64,000 bases of DNA from the NCBI GenBank assembly GCA_000787465.1, contig JSYX01000098.1, positions 1 through 64,000 on the forward strand, written 5' to 3'. Each line of letters starts with the position of its first letter. The stretch's first letter is position 1. This document shows, in pieces, positions 12,151-22,534 of this stretch. Position numbers and translations under genes: made by a program. Below the pieces are notes generated by a model, which was not told where the DNA came from, searched no databases, and saw only the letters and a list, made by a program, of their open reading frames with translations. This stretch comes from Thermomucor indicae-seudaticae. Lineage: Eukaryota; Mucoromycota; Mucoromycetes; Mucorales; Lichtheimiaceae.

Positions 12151-14016
12151 CTAATAATAATATGGTAGATGGTATCGAGCTAGGAACAGATAATCGTCAT
12201 CCTCATCACTGGACCACAGCCCGTCCGGTGGGTCTTGGTCCCTTGATCGTTTTCGCTTTGTGGACGCTTTATGTATTTCCCTGAGAGTGTCCTCCTCTTG
12301 GTCATTTGATCGCTTTTGCTTTGCAGGCGCTTTAGTCATTGCCCTGAGACTGTCCTCCTGTTCTTCTTCCATCAGGCTAGCTCCCGAAGAGAGCTGCGAT
12401 GGAAGCTGAGAAAGTATTTCATCTGTTAAAAACTTGTCGCCCCACAAGTTCTCATCGTCATCATTATTTTCTTTTGCTTCTGCTACCGCTTGGGCAGACT
12501 CACTCGGCGCTTCTTCATCCTCTGCTGCGTCACAGATGCCGGCATCCTGATTGAAACCTAGTTTAGACCGTTAAAGTGATCCGTCGTCGTTGAATTGATA
12601 CTTGCAGTGATACAGAATTGAATCGTCTTTTCCGGAAACATTTGTGACGATTGATACAAGTATGCATATCGTTTTTGCTGTTTTCGATAAAGAAAGAGTC
12701 GGTTACTGCACCATATACCCCACGTTGAACCTGCCAGGAAACTGACTGAGCATTTCCCCATCCAGCCTAACTGAAGCTTGAGCACTTTCTTACCCATCGC
12801 GGGTGTTAATCCTGATTGGGCCTTGTCTACCGTAACGTGGTTTGTCACAACTACCTAAAGTGCAGGAGTCGATAAGAGTATCAGGAGGAGAGAGGAAGAC
12901 ACATGAATGATTTACCGCCACTTCTTGCTTGTTGGCTATTTGAACCAGTGTTTGGCCGATATAACTGATGAGTCCATTGCGTACTCGGGTATCACGAATA
13001 TTGAGTCGTAGAGGGAAGGTGATGCTATCAAGAACAACCAATTTCACCTACCGGTTTCTTGTTAGTTAGTATGTTTCGCCAGGAACAATTCATCCCTGCA
13101 AGATATTTTACGCGAGGATGTTCTTTGAGAATACTTGGCAACTGCCTCATCAACGCGACGAGCTCCACATGGTCCAGCACACGAAACACATGTAGCTTCT
13201 CCAAAACTTTGACATGATGGTAAGATAATGTGTATATCAAAAACGAGATATGGTACGCACCTTGTTGTTCAGACACGGCATACTTCATTCGACGCCTGAT
13301 ATTTTTTGCAATTGCCTTTAATCTCGATGGAACAAGACTTCCTTCTGTATCTAGTGCAAAGCGTAAATAGGATATAGATGCTAAACCCGCTTTTGTGATA
13401 GTGAGCTACCTATGTATATACATTCGCCATCCGTTCCTCCCAACTCTCTGGGTAACTGAACGTTCAAAGCCAATTGTATACTTGCCCCAATCCAGTAAGT
13501 TCCCTTCTTCGGATCGAATGTCTCTGACGTATTGCACCTACCTCAGTTGGGTTTTCCCTGTCCCAGACTCTCCACAAAACTCTGTTATCCGACAGGGCGG
13601 GATTCCCTTGTATGTCCCGAATAACTGATCAAGTCTAGAACAAGAAGAGGTCACACCACCACGTTTCGATTCGTCCGACAACTTTTCCTTGAGCGTTTGC
13701 GAAGGAAGAATTTCTAAAAGAAAATGCTGGAGGTGAGCTTATAAGAAGCAAAAATAGAAAAAAAAAGTAGTTTACCTCCTTGTACAAGCCGTAACAGTTC
13801 GGTAGTCTCCGGTTCCGTCAGGGCAAGCTCTGAAAAGCCATAAGGACAGTGTAAAGCGAAGCGGTTGCATTTGGTTAATCGAGAACCGCAGTCCTCACCT
13901 TGAATGACTTGAATGAGGCCAGTGTCATCAATGTCCTCGATTGTCTCATAGCCTGCATCTTCAAGTTTACTCAAGAGGTTAGGATCAACATTACTGTCAG
14001 TGAGCCGACGCGGCAT
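12151..14016 (-). CDS. RAD51C: RAD51C-type RecA/RAD51 paralogue (DNA recombination repair ATPase)
   Basis: Ten exons (14016-13899, 13829-13776, 13713-13542, 13480-13410, 13350-13261, 13206-13112, 13047-12916, 12854-12794, 12730-12602, 12557-12151) give 442 residues. A short helix-hairpin-like N-terminus precedes the ATPase core. Walker A is GESGTGKTQ at residues 104-112 and Walker B is LVVLD at 203-207. DTEGS follows intron 4, and VVVTNHVT plus GGSTWGIWCSNRL match the region around the RAD51C ATP cap. The sequence resembles vertebrate RAD51C more than XRCC3 or DMC1. The family acts in homologous recombination and Holliday-junction processing in the nucleus. The C-terminus is an acidic tail with two tandem copies of a 21-residue unit that ends in KRKRSRD-like basic clusters. 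Intron 3 uses an AAG acceptor. The start is the first in-frame ATG; a TTG lies upstream. It is divergent from SSR1 by 149 bp. Confidence 0.93.
12235..12357 (-). repeat. In-frame 63-bp tandem duplication in the RAD51C tail
   Basis: Two copies, 12357-12298 and 12294-12235, encode EDSLRAMTKAPAKQKRSNDQ and EDTLREIHKASTKRKRSRDQ. They share the ED-LR----KA--K-KRS-DQ pattern. Each contains a basic cluster of the nuclear-localisation kind. Confidence 0.85.
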
Positions 14017-14165
14017 AACACGTTCTTCGTGGTGATGACGGATGGTCTGAGCTTTTATCCGAGTTTTTTGTTCGGCCAATGACAGCCCGAAAACGCAACC
14101 CTGTTTTCAAAGAGAGAGAGTGCGTCTACGCGAGACCTTTTCCTTCTTCTCTTTGCTTCTTGGTC

Positions 14166-15279
14166 ATGGCACGGTTTAATAGTTTGTGGACATTTCTCCT
14201 GCTGGCTTTTGTTTGCGTAACACTCGGTAAAGTCCAGAGCAGCGTCGCCTGCCACGTGATGGTGATGATGGAGTAGCTTAATGAGGTACCTCTAGTCTTT
14301 GCGCAAGAAACCGAAGAAGAAAACTATGCCAATGTTAATGTCGAAGTAACGGCTGATTTCCCAGACAGTCCCCTCGGCTGTAAGTCTTGAGTTCAGTCGA
14401 AACTTCTCTTTTCTACACAGCCGTCGGTCTTGACACACACACTCGCAACCTTAGTCGTGACGAACGGTCAACGGAACAAGGTGATCTTGACTGTAGCCAA
14501 CAAGGAAGATTACGACTTTTCGGTCTTGGCTGTCTCTGGCAGGGTAACTGACACAGAGGAGCCTGAAAAGATCGTTCGCAACGTATGATATTTGGCATTG
14601 AACGCAAAAGTGTCTCTGTTCCTCATGGCAAATCATGCTTCCCACAATAGCTTACTGCCCTTCGCTACGACTTGACGGTACCTGCCGAAAAAACGGTCGA
14701 AATCCCTTACCTCTTTTACTCGGAATTCGCCCCTGGCGACTATGGTTTGACTATCTTCATTGATGTTCTGGGCAACGTAAGAGCCAATATCTCCTGTGTG
14801 AATTCCTCTTCTTGCTAACTGCGAGGGAAAACAGGAGAAACTGCTTCGCATTGTTGGCTACAACGGTGTCGTGACCATTACTGACCCAGAGACGCCTTGG
14901 TATGATCCCCAACTGTAAGTAACTTTAGTCACTGTCTGGACCGCCTTTACATCACTCTGACACGCGTTGGCAGCCTTTTCCTGTACGCTGTTCTTGGTGC
15001 TATTGCATTGGGTATCGGATATGTCATCCGTGAAGCATTCTTTGGTGGCAGCAGCAGTGCCAAGGTAAGTTTGGACGCGGTAGCGAGACGGGGAAGAAAA
15101 GCACGATACTCAACACTTATTAGGCCAAGAAGGTTAGCAAAGAGCCAGCTGCGAAGCCAACACACCGTGATGAAAAGGGACAAATGATTTTGGACGAGTC
15201 ATGGATCCCGGAACACCACTTGAAGAGCAGCAGCCCCAAGCAGTCTCCCAAGGTCAAGAAGCGATCCAGCCGCAAGTAA
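14166..15279 (+). CDS. SSR1: Translocon-associated protein alpha subunit (TRAP-alpha / SSR1)
   Basis: Seven exons (14166-14226, 14296-14379, 14455-14582, 14651-14776, 14835-14914, 14974-15064, 15124-15279) give 241 residues. A signal peptide (MARFNSLWTFLLLAFVCVTL, then VFAQ) is completed across the first intron. A lumenal beta-rich domain contains NGQRNKVILTVANKED. One membrane helix lies at about residues 160-182 (LFLYAVLGAIALGIGYVI), and a short basic cytosolic tail ends in KKRSSRK. Exon 3 is placed at TTAG|TCGTGACG because only that acceptor keeps phase. TRAP sits beside Sec61 in the ER membrane and helps insert a subset of signal sequences. Budding yeast has only a distant relative (Irc22). 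Confidence 0.9.
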
Positions 15280-15394
15280 ATACCTTCTCTAATACGCACT
15301 TAGTACATTGTAATTCTTCTGTTTGTTTGTTTCAAAATGAGTACAAAAAAAGATAACTAGACCGCATGAACTTTTTCATTTCATTTCCAGTCAA

Positions 15395-15817
15395 ATGTCC
15401 TTCCGCCCACCAAAGACCCTTCCAATACTTTCCATTTTCCATAATGCCAATAATCCGCAATCGCGAGCAGCATTGCAGCTGTTGCAACAACGGTCAAAAC
15501 GAGCTAATGGCGACGATGCGTACCGCATAGACGTGGTTGACTTGCAGCAACCGCCAACCACGGACCAATTGCGACAGATTGCCAGTTTTCTGCCGAAACC
15601 GTCGAATGGCACGTCTGTGTGGCGACAAATGGTACGACCCGATGCCCAGCCGACGGACTGGAGTGAAGTAGCTAGTGCTCTGCAAAAGGAGCCTAGTTTG
15701 TTGGAGCGTCCGATTGTAGTAGACTGGGCTCGTGGCAAGGCTGCTTTGGGACGACCCAACTTGGAAGCTATTGAAAAGCTGATTGGCGAGCGTCTTCAGA
15801 GCAAAGATGCATTCTAA
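15395..15817 (+). CDS. FMP46: FMP46-like mitochondrial thioredoxin-fold redox protein (DUF1687)
   Basis: An intronless reading frame of 140 residues. The N-terminus LPILSIFHNANNPQS, the central RIDVVDLQQPPTTDQL and ERPIVVDWARGKAALGRP near the end fit the Fmp46 / DUF1687 family. That family has a thioredoxin-like, ArsC-related fold and lacks a classical CxxC; none is present here. The function is poorly known, and location in mitochondria is inferred from the yeast member. The start lies 115 bp after the SSR1 stop. A TTTCATTTCCAG acceptor-like sequence just before the ATG may mark a 5' UTR intron. It converges on the kinase gene with 127 bp between. Confidence 0.85.
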   Translation: MSFRPPKTLPILSIFHNANNPQSRAALQLLQQRSKRANGDDAYRIDVVDLQQPPTTDQLRQIASFLPKPSNGTSVWRQMVRPDAQPTDWSEVASALQKEPSLLERPIVVDWARGKAALGRPNLEAIEKLIGERLQSKDAF

Positions 15818-15944
15818 AGTAGATAGTAATAATCTTGTTGGCTTTTTTTTATTGGGGAGACGAAATATACAAGAAAGACTTTGCAATTATGGTACAAGAT
15901 AGGCATGTTGTTAAATAGATGGTGGTGGTGGTGAGAGGATGGAT

Positions 15945-17906
15945 TTAATCGAGCAGCTTGTTTTTCCGTCGTCGTCTTTCCTTTTTATCGACAGGGAAAT
16001 CTTCTTCTCCAGAAACGGGAGAAGGTGGGGCGGTATCAAGGACAATGATATTGCCACGTTCAAGGACTTCAGGACTTGAGGGTTCAACGAGCAAGTGATG
16101 CTTGTGGTCATCGCCAGGTTTCTCGGGCGTGCACATGTGGATGCTGGCCACCCATGGATCTTCAAGGACTTCTTGGAGCGTACATCGTTTCTCGGGGTCG
16201 ACTTCGAGGATGCGTGAAATGATGGGACGTGATTCGCGGGGTAGCAGTTTTAAGAGACGAGTCGCGCCATTCGATGAAGGGGTGATAAAGTTCTTGAAGG
16301 ATTGGTCTTGGGAAGGGCGTGGTATCCGCCAAGGGAAGCGGCGAATGGTCATGCAGATGAAGACGATGCCACAGGACCATATGTCACTCTTGGGCGCATC
16401 ATAGTCAGGTTGTGTATATTGTTCGGGTGCGATATAAGGATCAGAACCACAGATGCCTATCGCGATGATAATCAGTGGCGACTCCAATGGCTCGTGGAGG
16501 AAATAGCAATACCTTTGCTTCTGTGAGTCTTGGTTTCATAAGGATACTTGAAGACGACGGAACAACCAAAGTCGATAATCTTCACGATACCGCGTTCATC
16601 CAGCATCATGTTATCAAGCTTCAAGTCTCGGTGAGCGATACCCATCGAGTGCAGATAAGCGACACCATTCAGCATCTGTCTCCAGCAGCATGCGATTTCC
16701 TCTGTCGTCATTTTACCACTCATGACGATATTGAAGAGATCGTTGGGAGCATATTCCATGATTTCGTAAAAGTTGGAACGTTCTTGGATAATGTCAAGGG
16801 TTTCGATGATGTTGGGATTATGCAGTGTCGAACCAATACAGAATTCGGCAGTGACTTTCTTGATATACTCCTTTTCATTTTCACCAGGTTGTCGTTTACG
16901 AAACTGTTTGACCGCAAATGTCTTGTTATCTGTGCTACGCCGGATAAGACGGACAGAGCCCCCGGCACCTTTGCCGACAAATCGCCCTACGAATACCCGC
17001 GGGACGAGTGAGTCATTGATTGCCCCCGACCCCTTTTTGTTATACGGTGGCTAAAAGCTTACCCCATTTGCCATATCGGCCTTCGATATCCTTATTGAAT
17101 TCATTCGCAAAGGACAAATCACTTGCCACGCTACTTGAACGTGTCCCGTTTGCAAATTTCTGAGGCTTCTTGGACGACTTCTTTTCTCCCTTGAAGAATC
17201 GCTTCAGACCGTGGAAGAGGTTGTGGGTATCCTTCTTTTCGAGATGATGGAAGTGTGTCTGATGGTACTTGCTGTTGTACTTTGGCTTTTGGAACATGAA
17301 TTGAGATGGTGTCGATGGTCGGCTAGGAATCGAGGTGGAGGTGCTCGCGCTCGGTGCAGGTTTTTGTTCGGCCTGCTGTCCAGCACCACGACTGCTCACA
17401 GTTGCAGCGTCATCGTGTTCCTCTTCGTCGGTAGGATGGCCAGGCGATGCAGGTCGAGACAGTGAAAGGGGAGTAGAAGGTGATGAAGTCGAATTAACAG
17501 CGACGCGTGGCGATGGGAGACGCATGGATGCCGAGGCAACAGTACCAGAGGAATGTCGAGTAGACGGTTTAGGACGCTGAGGTTGATGAGCATCTTCTTC
17601 GCCGCCACTCTCATGTAAAGATAAAGAAGTAGGCGTGTCAACCGCGGCCGGAAAGGGTCCAAGGGCGGGCGAAAATCCACCCGCACTTGTTGAAGACTCT
17701 TCATCATGATAATCGTGAACAGCAGGCGTGCCGGGAATAGATACATCCGGTGTCACGTTCTCAAATTGATGCATCGTGCCTGGTTTATTCTGCAGGACTT
17801 TGGCTGGCGACTTGAAGTCGGCTGCATGGAGGTTATGCAAGAGCACCTTCTGTGACAAGGACGGTGGCCGTTGTGATCGAGTTTGAGTTTCTGGATAATG
17901 CGTCAT
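15945..17906 (-). CDS. Ser/Thr protein kinase of the fungal HAL4/SAT4-NPR1 family
   Basis: Three exons (17906-17063, 16986-16513, 16456-15945) give 609 residues. About 280 N-terminal residues are disordered (Ser/Pro/Thr-rich), ending in a basic [13 protein letters not shown] stretch and RYGKWG. The kinase domain starts with [10 protein letters not shown] (Gly loop). It has FAVK (K308), HRDLKLDN (400-407), DFG (420-422) and an APEQ activation-segment end. The VVFKYPYE insert after DFG is typical of the yeast Hal4/Hal5/Npr1 group. That group controls stability of plasma-membrane transporters and K+ uptake under salt stress. The C-terminus ends in a basic KERRRRKNK cluster. The assignment to Hal4 rather than a sister kinase is by resemblance only. 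Confidence 0.92.
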
Positions 17907-20420
17907 GAAAGAAGAGAAGGGGAAAAGGAAAAAGTCGGGAGACGACGAAGAGAAGTGAAGAAGAAGAGCAGGTCTGGTTCAAGTGGAAAAACAATTTTTG
18001 GATGCCATTTTATATATACCGGAAGATCCGACTGCCGTTTTTGGAACACGCAAGGGTAAAAGTAAAAGATGATGCCATGACGATAAACCTTTTCTTTCTT
18101 TTCTCTGCTGGAGATCATCTGCGCGTCCGTATCTGCTGCAAGACGGATGCATTTCGGCATATCCTGCTTATATCCAAAACATTTTAGAAAACAACAGAAG
18201 ACTATCGTTACCATCAAGTTTTGCTGCGGCGGGACCAATCGTTCCGAAACGAATTTGGGTTAAAGAAAGAAAATTGTACCGAGATCGGGAAAACACATTC
18301 CCGAATCCCTTAAAAACCCAGAGACAATGTTTGTTGACAAGTCCTTCAACCTGCATCAACCCCCTGATAGCTCGTAGATCTCGATCTTTCCTTAGTTCCT
18401 TTCTTCTTTCGACGTTTCTATTTGCCTGTTAAAACAATAGTGGACCCTTCATTACATGGCTAAACGGACCTATCTGTCCTATCCGATCGTTTCACGTGGA
18501 ATACAACCCAATACACGAATCTTGCGCCTCGCTGCTTACTGATAAGTCTCCGCATGGCTCACATACCGCTTGGCTCGAAGGCTAACAAATCTGCATTTGA
18601 CTTGCCGGTTTAAAAGATAACCATCGGGCTCCAGGTACAAACATCCTTTTACTGTAATTGATTTAGCGATGCCAAGTTCAAACGAGCCATCAGATATCCT
18701 TCTATTTTTCCTTTTTTGTCTTAGTTTCCTTGTCCGCCCTATGGAGCAAACTTATCTTGGTCCAGCTGCGCCATCGCACGTTTCCCGGGCTTTCATGCGC
18801 ACCAACGATAACCTCTTCCGACATATCTGACACGCTCGTTTGCAACCATTAACGAAACCATGGCATGCTATGGACACGGTGCGAAATTGCCAGGTAATAG
18901 GCAACTAAATCGACAATACGTTGGCGTCACTTATAAACACGCAGTACCGTGGCGATAAGCGTGGTTTGCCTGCATTTTGTGTGATCTTGCTGCTCGACCG
19001 ATCATTCAGGACAAAGTCTCCATCATGCCCATCACTGTTGAAGCATTTGCTAACCACTCCTTTTGAAGACGGCCCAGGCATAATTCTAATCAAGATCAGT
19101 TCCTGGAATTGGCACCAGATACATACCATTTGTTTTCTATGGATTTGTATTGTTTGCGAGTTCGGCCACAGTCCGAAAAAGTTGATGATCGCCTCTTCTA
19201 CCAGATACTTGCAGGATTTGACTGTCCCAAATCTTCAACGGTTCAGCCATCGCGATACAGCTGATAACAATCCACTAGAAAGATTCGTGTTACCAGCATG
19301 TCTTTTACTGTGCATGATAGAGTTGTCTTTATTGCTGCGGTCGATTGATATCAAGCCTCTTTCGTTCGATTGGTGTAATAGGAATAATCATGATTCTTTC
19401 GAAGTCTGTTTGACTTCCGCACGGATGAATCCGATGTCTATTTCTGAGCATAAAGCCAGATCATTAAGGACAGATTCCATACTGAGTGTCTGTTCATCTC
19501 CGCCGACATGTGGGATGAATCGCAAGTCTGGAATGCTCAAAGAACGATACGGGTTTTTATCAGGATCATTCGTTTTCACCCTAGCCCCTTTACACATATC
19601 TTTTTCACTTGTCTTGCTTTCTTTTACTTGCATCCTCTTGTATTTTCTTTATGTTTCCTCCTCTCTTCTCTCCACCTTTTTTGCCCTTAGTCCCTTTAAG
19701 GTTTTTTATCCTCATTTCTGCTTCTTGGAACTGACTAGAGCGGATATGCGATGCGCGAAGTGCTCATCAGTCGTTAATAAACATTTACTTTCACCGGATC
19801 ATTCGTTTAGCCGACCGGGCTAAAACTCACAATGAGGGATGACCAATCTTTACACATATTTAGACAATGAATGAGCATGCGTTCGGAATACCTGGATCAG
19901 AACACTAGTAATCAGGTGGGGTTCGGCGCATTTAGCCTAGTATGTATATAATCAATCTTTTATCCGGCCATCCCCGCAAAGAGAAACCATGATAAAGTTC
20001 CTCAAGTATCCGAACAGCCCAAAAGACAAGTTAAAAAGGGGTGTTTGTCCCTGGTTTGTATGTTTATCATATGTACACCAAACAGATGCACTAATAGGAT
20101 CATGGCTAAACCATAAATAGTTATTTTAGGTTGGGGCACGTGCGCTGCGGATCCAGGTCACAAATGGCGTCCTTCTTCGACGACTGCGAATCAAGCTACC
20201 TTCCTGACGTCGCATCGTGAGAGTGCCCTTGCATGGATCAATTTGTTGCCAAGGTAATGGCGAACCAGAATATTTTTTTCTCACAATTTTTGTGCCGCTT
20301 GATAAGATGCTGTAAGCAAACACGCAGTATAATACTAACGTACTTAATTGACTATATAGGCGTAAATCAGGTATTGGATAGAAAACGCTTATATTACATT
20401 TTAAAGATAATGGAGTGGCT
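17907..20420. other. Large intergenic region upstream of the kinase gene
   Basis: About 2.5 kb between the kinase start and the end of the GPCR gene, both on the minus strand. It should contain the kinase promoter and leader. No domain-bearing coding region is seen. An unusually long stop-free + frame (18921-19823) begins with TTG and looks like pyrimidine-rich sequence read through, not a protein. Confidence 0.55.
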
Positions 20421-21900
20421 CTAGAGAGATTTTACTACTTCTTTAGTCTCCACTTCGTCCACATTGGAAATGGTAAGCTTTAAGGGCTCTGAGTAGCATG
20501 TATCTGACTCGGGCGGCGAGGACGCATTACTAGGATGCAGCGACCGTATGCTCAATGTGGACTTGGACCGCTCCATGTCCGATGGAACCTCAAGCTTCGA
20601 GCTACCGTCCACACTTGATATGCCAGAGTTCATATCCATAATTCGGTCGATTGTAGATGGCCGACGTGGAGGTGGTGTTGGTGTTGGTTGCGGTAATGGA
20701 CTTCTCCTATCTTTGCCGCGTTCTGATTTCCACACGTCATGGATAGTCCGGTGAAAAGCAGGATCGATTAAGAAGATGAATAACAAGATAATGCCTACGA
20801 AAAACAAGGCTAAGGATACGTTATTTTTTTTTCTGCAAAGTTACGAAACATACCTTGTAGAGGAACAGATACATTAGCCATCAGGGTATAAAATGCGCTT
20901 ATTTTTCCTGTCTGGTGCGAATACGCAAAATTGACGACTCCCCAAATACGACTTATGATCAGAACTATTATTGCCTCTCCTTTTCAGCATCGTGATGTGC
21001 AACAAGCCGGTCTTTGTTTAACTTACTAATGGGATACCATATGACGCGGCTGACTGTCTTTAAGATATAAGAAGGTCTTCGAAGGCTGGTGCGCATAGAC
21101 TTGTGGAGGGACAAGGAAGCGTCAGGGATATTCTCTACATCTCCGTCGGCCGCTGTTGTGTCGCGCGGCCGCCGTTCGGTAACGACAATGGGCCGAAGAA
21201 AAATCCAGGCCAAGCGTTTCCAAATTGGAATACTGTCGTTCGCTAAATGACGGTTCAATATGCTTTCCTTATGATACATCTTGATCAGGACAAGGAACAG
21301 CGCAGTGACCGAGTACAAAATGGATATGCAGATCCATAAATAAACCGTCAGCAGGGCCCATAGAGATGCAACCTCGGACGGTGTATTCTTGTACCAGCAG
21401 CAAAGCATGGCTTCGTTGAAGCTGTAAATTTGGTGACCTCGCAAAATAGGGACCAGAGCGATAATGAAGGCGAAGAGAAACGAGCCCAATAAATACCAGA
21501 ACTCCAAATGCTTAAGACGTCGTAGCTCATGCACGAATACAAGCTGTATATTCATCGAAATGCACATGATGAGGCCTGTGCTGGATATATCCGCAAAAAT
21601 GTACCAGAACATGACGAACTCGCATAAACGTCCTCGTACTTGAGGTAAGGTCCTTGCCACACCTGGTCCAGCCAGCATGAGGTGCGTCACGGCAGCGTAT
21701 ATCAGTAATCGCAGCGACAATCTGTCCAACTTGGGTCGAAACCATCGAATGAAACCATATCCAAGCAACATAAGAGAGCATGTCCCAACTGATGCGTAGT
21801 AGAGATCACGATTGACCGAAAATGCGAGATTAGCCAATGCAACCGGTGTTTGACCCTCGTTCATCTCTGTTTGGTTAAAACGTTGCTGAAATACGTCCAT
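20421..21900 (-). CDS. Seven-helix receptor, cAMP-receptor-like / Git3-type GPCR
   Basis: Exons 21900-21027, 20937-20854 and 20809-20421 give 448 residues. Helices are visible as YYASVGTCSLMLLGYGFI, LLIYAAVTHLMLAG, MFWYIFADISSTGLIMCIS, FWYLLGSFLFAFIIALVPIL and LLTVYLWICISILYSVTALF. A further segment spans both introns into ALFFVGIILLFIFLIDPAF. A long third intracellular loop holds basic Ser-rich sequence, and the C-terminal tail is Pro/Ser-rich. The layout fits the Dictyostelium cAMP receptor / fungal Git3-Gpr1 class that signals through G-alpha to adenylate cyclase. The ligand is unknown. The start is the first in-frame ATG. It is divergent from EDC3. Confidence 0.82.
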
Positions 21901-22534
21901 CTGGCGAAAGGGTTGGATCGATATCTCGCGGCTGAATTCATGCAAGAAGCCCGTTCTTTGTCTTTAGATAAGCATATCAGACTTTTTGCGCTTGAAACAA
22001 AGAGACGAAGAGGGAAAAAGAATTCGCATATGAAACTTAGTGAATGATTAAAAGAAAAGCAAGGAAGGGTTTCAAGGCAAAAACTTGCAGCCCGAATTGG
22101 TACTACCAGGCACAAAACCCTGGTCGTCTACACCGCTTAATGAATGGTGTTCACATGTCATAGCACCCTCACCTGTATCTTGGAAAGGCAACAGATGCAA
22201 CTCGGTATCTGGCTTCCCGATATCTTTGGAAGGTCTCCATTGACCCTGCTGGGCTGCTCCGCTTGTATCACTGTAAACCTCGGGCTGCCTTATGTAACCA
22301 AATTTTATGGTCGCCTTTTCTTCAGTCATTTGGCCAAGTAATCCGCAACGTTCGCTTATTTTCTTCATACAATCGGTCAAGATCCCCAAACGCGAATAAA
22401 ATTCGTATCCTGACTCATCCCATTCCTCATTTGAGGTAAACGAGCTTTACAGATTTTTGAAACGTCACGCACACTGCTCAAACGCGGACTTCTTTCCACG
22501 CAACAATCCATTACAGTATACATTCCACTATTCG
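21901..22534. other. Divergent intergenic region GPCR / EDC3
   Basis: About 630 bp carrying two opposed promoters. It also contains a protein-like minus-strand open frame (see the next entry), so it may not be purely regulatory. Confidence 0.5.
22072..22368 (-). CDS. Unassigned small open reading frame (98 residues from first ATG)
   Basis: The frame is open from about 22446 to a stop at 22072. The first ATG is at 22368 (MKKISERCGLLGQM). Composition is protein-like: charged, with few hydrophobic runs. The stop-free stretch upstream of the ATG (EEWDESGYEFYSRLG) also looks coding, which suggests a missing upstream exon. However, that would have to overlap EDC3 on the other strand. A strong donor-like G|GTGAGG lies inside it, near 22170. 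No family is recognised. It could equally be chance sequence in the shared promoter region. Confidence 0.2.
   Translation of the reverse strand: MKKISERCGLLGQMTEEKATIKFGYIRQPEVYSDTSGAAQQGQWRPSKDIGKPDTELHLLPFQDTGEGAMTCEHHSLSGVDDQGFVPGSTNSGCKFLP

Noticed and set aside
18921..19823. Annotating the long + frame as a gene
   Set aside because: It starts with TTG, has no domain, and its end is read-through of T/C-rich sequence; kept only as a finding.
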